From: Calditrichota bacterium
Lineage (GTDB): Bacteria; Zhuqueibacterota; Zhuqueibacteria; Zhuqueibacterales; Geothermadaptataceae
NCBI GenBank assembly: GCA_008501545.1
Contig: QQUM01000318.1
Span: forward strand, 1 to 7,285
Length of the DNA: 7,285 bases
Direction: 5' to 3'
The notes beneath the pieces are model-generated. The model was not told the origin of the DNA, made no database searches, and worked only from the letters and a program-made list of their open reading frames with translations. A program made the position numbers and the translations under genes. This document shows positions 5,373 to 7,285 of this stretch, one piece after another (the stretch's first letter is position 1; every line of letters starts with the position of its first letter).

Positions 5373-7220
5373 TTATTTTTCAGCCAGATTTTGTGTTATT
5401 GTTGCCAATCCTTTGAAGGCATACAGCAGCACGATTGCGACGAGAATCACAGTGACGATGACAATAAGAACTTTGAGCAACGGTCGAAAATAAAATGCCA
5501 GCGAGAACAGTTTCGCTTCCCAGTGTGCTGCACCACGTAATGCCGTCATCGATTGCAGGTTTCCCCGGGCTGAAACGACAGCCGTCGGGGGCGAGACGCT
5601 GGCAAATGCGAACGCACTGTCATGGGCATGGCAGTCGTCGCAACCGTTGGTACCGAGCGATAACCTGGCCGGGCGGACATCATGCGCAAGCGGCCATGCA
5701 TAGGGTTTTCCCGCTGGACTTTTTTGCGCGACTATTTCACTGTCATTTTTCGCTGTATATAACATGCCGCCGCTGATGTAGCCAACTTGTTGCCGCGTCG
5801 TATCTTGTTGTGCCAGCGAATCGAGCACAACAGCCAGAAGTGAATCAGAAAATTGCGGCCAGTCACCAGTACCTAACGTGTCCCTGAATGTTGACTTTGA
5901 GATCACGACCGTACGAACGCTTTCAGCCGGTAAGATGTCGATTTCACCATCATGTAAATCAATCCAAAAAGAAGGCCACATAATTTTGTGGGGTGCAATT
6001 TTCCCATCATGTCCTGTTAAAAAGACGGGTGCTTTCACATGCGGCATGGCAGTGGCGCTCTTGTTGACACCAATCGTGCCCAACTGGTGTGAAATGGATG
6101 TTTTGATATCCACGGGTTGGTTTTCCGGTGTCGGGCCGGCATGGCAGGCGGTGCAGCTCAATTTTTCGAAATGTATTGGCGGTAATCCGGCGTGTTGTGG
6201 TTTCGGTGCGCCCATCCGTCCCGCCAGAGCTGCCGGATCGTCGCCAAGATGGCAGCCGGCACAGGTGAGCGAAGCTGCTGCATTTGCTTCACCTTCAAAG
6301 CCGCGGTTCATTTTGTGATCGAGGCCGTTGCGGTGGCAGTCAACACATTGCATCCCGGCAACAAGATGTACATCGTCGTCGGCATGCCAACGTTCTTTGT
6401 TTTCTCCGACCACTGTAGTGGAGTGGCAGGCATAACATTTCTCGTTCGGTACCCTGCGTTCAATTTGAAAAAGCACTTTCCCCTGACGATTAAATTGAGA
6501 TTCCTCATAAAAAATCATCGGTACCGGATCGTTGGGAGAAGGTGCATCGAAGTTGCCGTAAAGCGTAAAATTATCCGGCATTTTTGATGCAGATCCTTCC
6601 ATGAGACCAATGCCACTGGCAGCAGTTGGTGCCCAGCGAAAGTTTTGTTTTTTCATTTGTGTGATGTACTCGGCCGGGTCATAACCGGGATTTGTCTCGT
6701 GGCATGCCAGGCAGTTGATTTGCTGTTCTCCGGAGACGCGCCAGCGCATGAAATTTTCCAGCAAATGCACTGAATCTGCCTCGCCGACGGCACCCCCGGG
6801 ATAAAATCCACCAAATTTTTCAACGAAATCAAATGCGCTCATGCCGATGTCGTGCGGGTGCAGCGTGCCCGGCCATCCGCGCCAGGAAAGGGGAATTTGT
6901 GTCGCGCTGTATTGATCAGAATAAATCCAGGGTTGTCCCGGCCGTCCCGGGGAAGATGAAGCAAATCCATTTTCAAAATGCCAACCCTGACTAACAGTAT
7001 CATAGCTGTGGCACTCACGGCCGCATGTTTCACGGGTTGAAAATGGCATGCGCCGATCGTGGTAGGGTTTGACGACACCTCCGTCTTCATCGAATAACTT
7101 GATCCGGTGGACTGGAAGGCTGCGATTTCCATCTGCTTTATCACCGAGCTTTTCTGTCTGGGCGGAGAGGGACATTGCACAAATGGATAACAGCAAGAGT
7201 ATCGGGTGTGTTTTTCTCAT
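5373..7220 (-). CDS. Exported, membrane-anchored heptaheme c-type cytochrome
   Basis: 615 residues from ATG at 7220. A GTG eight codons upstream (7244) is possible, but the ATG gives a compact signal peptide (MRKTHPILLLLSICAMSLSA, then QTEK), with a weak purine-rich GAAGAAAG before it. Seven heme c sites are visible. The first is CGRECH (Cys66-His71), a CX3CH form. Six CXXCH sites begin at Cys170, 262, 292, 320, 356 and 527. Numerous other His residues can serve as distal ligands. A stretch of about 165 residues (361-526) has no heme site. Residues about 577-604 form a C-terminal membrane helix, so the heme domain faces the periplasm and is tethered. It is upstream of the cytochrome b-like gene, which suggests exchange of electrons with the quinone pool. 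It recalls the octaheme tetrathionate reductase-type cytochromes in size and in being multiheme, but it has seven sites and the substrate is unknown. No promoter could be recognised in the 65 bp upstream that are in the window. Confidence 0.93.
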   Translation of the reverse strand: MRKTHPILLLLSICAMSLSAQTEKLGDKADGNRSLPVHRIKLFDEDGGVVKPYHDRRMPFSTRETCGRECHSYDTVSQGWHFENGFASSSPGRPGQPWIYSDQYSATQIPLSWRGWPGTLHPHDIGMSAFDFVEKFGGFYPGGAVGEADSVHLLENFMRWRVSGEQQINCLACHETNPGYDPAEYITQMKKQNFRWAPTAASGIGLMEGSASKMPDNFTLYGNFDAPSPNDPVPMIFYEESQFNRQGKVLFQIERRVPNEKCYACHSTTVVGENKERWHADDDVHLVAGMQCVDCHRNGLDHKMNRGFEGEANAAASLTCAGCHLGDDPAALAGRMGAPKPQHAGLPPIHFEKLSCTACHAGPTPENQPVDIKTSISHQLGTIGVNKSATAMPHVKAPVFLTGHDGKIAPHKIMWPSFWIDLHDGEIDILPAESVRTVVISKSTFRDTLGTGDWPQFSDSLLAVVLDSLAQQDTTRQQVGYISGGMLYTAKNDSEIVAQKSPAGKPYAWPLAHDVRPARLSLGTNGCDDCHAHDSAFAFASVSPPTAVVSARGNLQSMTALRGAAHWEAKLFSLAFYFRPLLKVLIVIVTVILVAIVLLYAFKGLATITQNLAEK

Positions 7221-7285
7221 TTTGTTAGATTTCTTTCTTCGCACGTATTGAATCGATGGTTGTAGTTGTCTGATTTGTGCGTATT

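Noticed and set aside
5878..6587. Two overlapping plus-strand frames of 146 and 131 codons
   Set aside because: Both are antisense to the heme-binding region of the cytochrome; their residues follow from the complement of CXXCH codons and they show no protein family features.
5373..7220. Octaheme tetrathionate reductase assignment
   Set aside because: Only seven Cys-pair-His sites exist and no CXXCK active-site motif was found, so the name would overstate the evidence.

Overview
This 7.3 kb window (roughly mid-40s % G+C by eye) carries five convincing protein genes, all on the minus strand, so gene order runs from the right end to the left. Nothing in it is phage-like or transposase-like. 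The organism is probably a Gram-negative, respiring, glycan-degrading bacterium. The signs are Sec-exported multiheme cytochrome c, regulator-type beta-propeller repeats on a secreted protein, a membrane-anchored GH31 glycosidase and short Shine-Dalgarno sites. The mix resembles the FCB superphylum or related uncultured lineages (Calditrichaeota/KSB1/Ignavibacteria-like). That placement is an inference from gene style, and no marker gene is present.

Right part (7220 to 4761): a two-gene redox unit. The first gene encodes an exported heptaheme c-type cytochrome with a C-terminal membrane anchor and an unusual CX3CH first heme motif. It is followed 21 bp later by a GTG-started membrane protein with about five helices and two intramembrane histidines, probably a cytochrome b-like quinol partner. 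Together they look like a quinol-to-periplasm electron-transfer module whose final acceptor or donor is not evident.

Middle (4711 to 2396): 49 bp downstream, and probably in the same operon, lies a 771-residue exported protein. It has an N-terminal beta-propeller with regulator-propeller-type repeats and a C-terminal helical domain that may be an (alpha/alpha) toroid. I do not recognise its function.

Left-middle (2395 to 1531): a small VOC/glyoxalase-fold gene lies between two copies of the same imperfectly palindromic, heptamer-periodic repeat (1551-1638 and 2304-2387). Its leader holds a separate inverted repeat (2087-2151) with two mutually exclusive pairings next to the ribosome-binding site.

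Left end (1530 to 1): a membrane-anchored GH31 alpha-glycosidase that runs off the window. It lacks the usual N-terminal beta-sandwich domain of the family.

The most interesting points are the repeat family bracketing the VOC gene, the CX3CH heme site with a long heme-free segment in the cytochrome, the unassigned propeller-helical protein next to the redox pair, and the architecture of the short GH31 enzyme.
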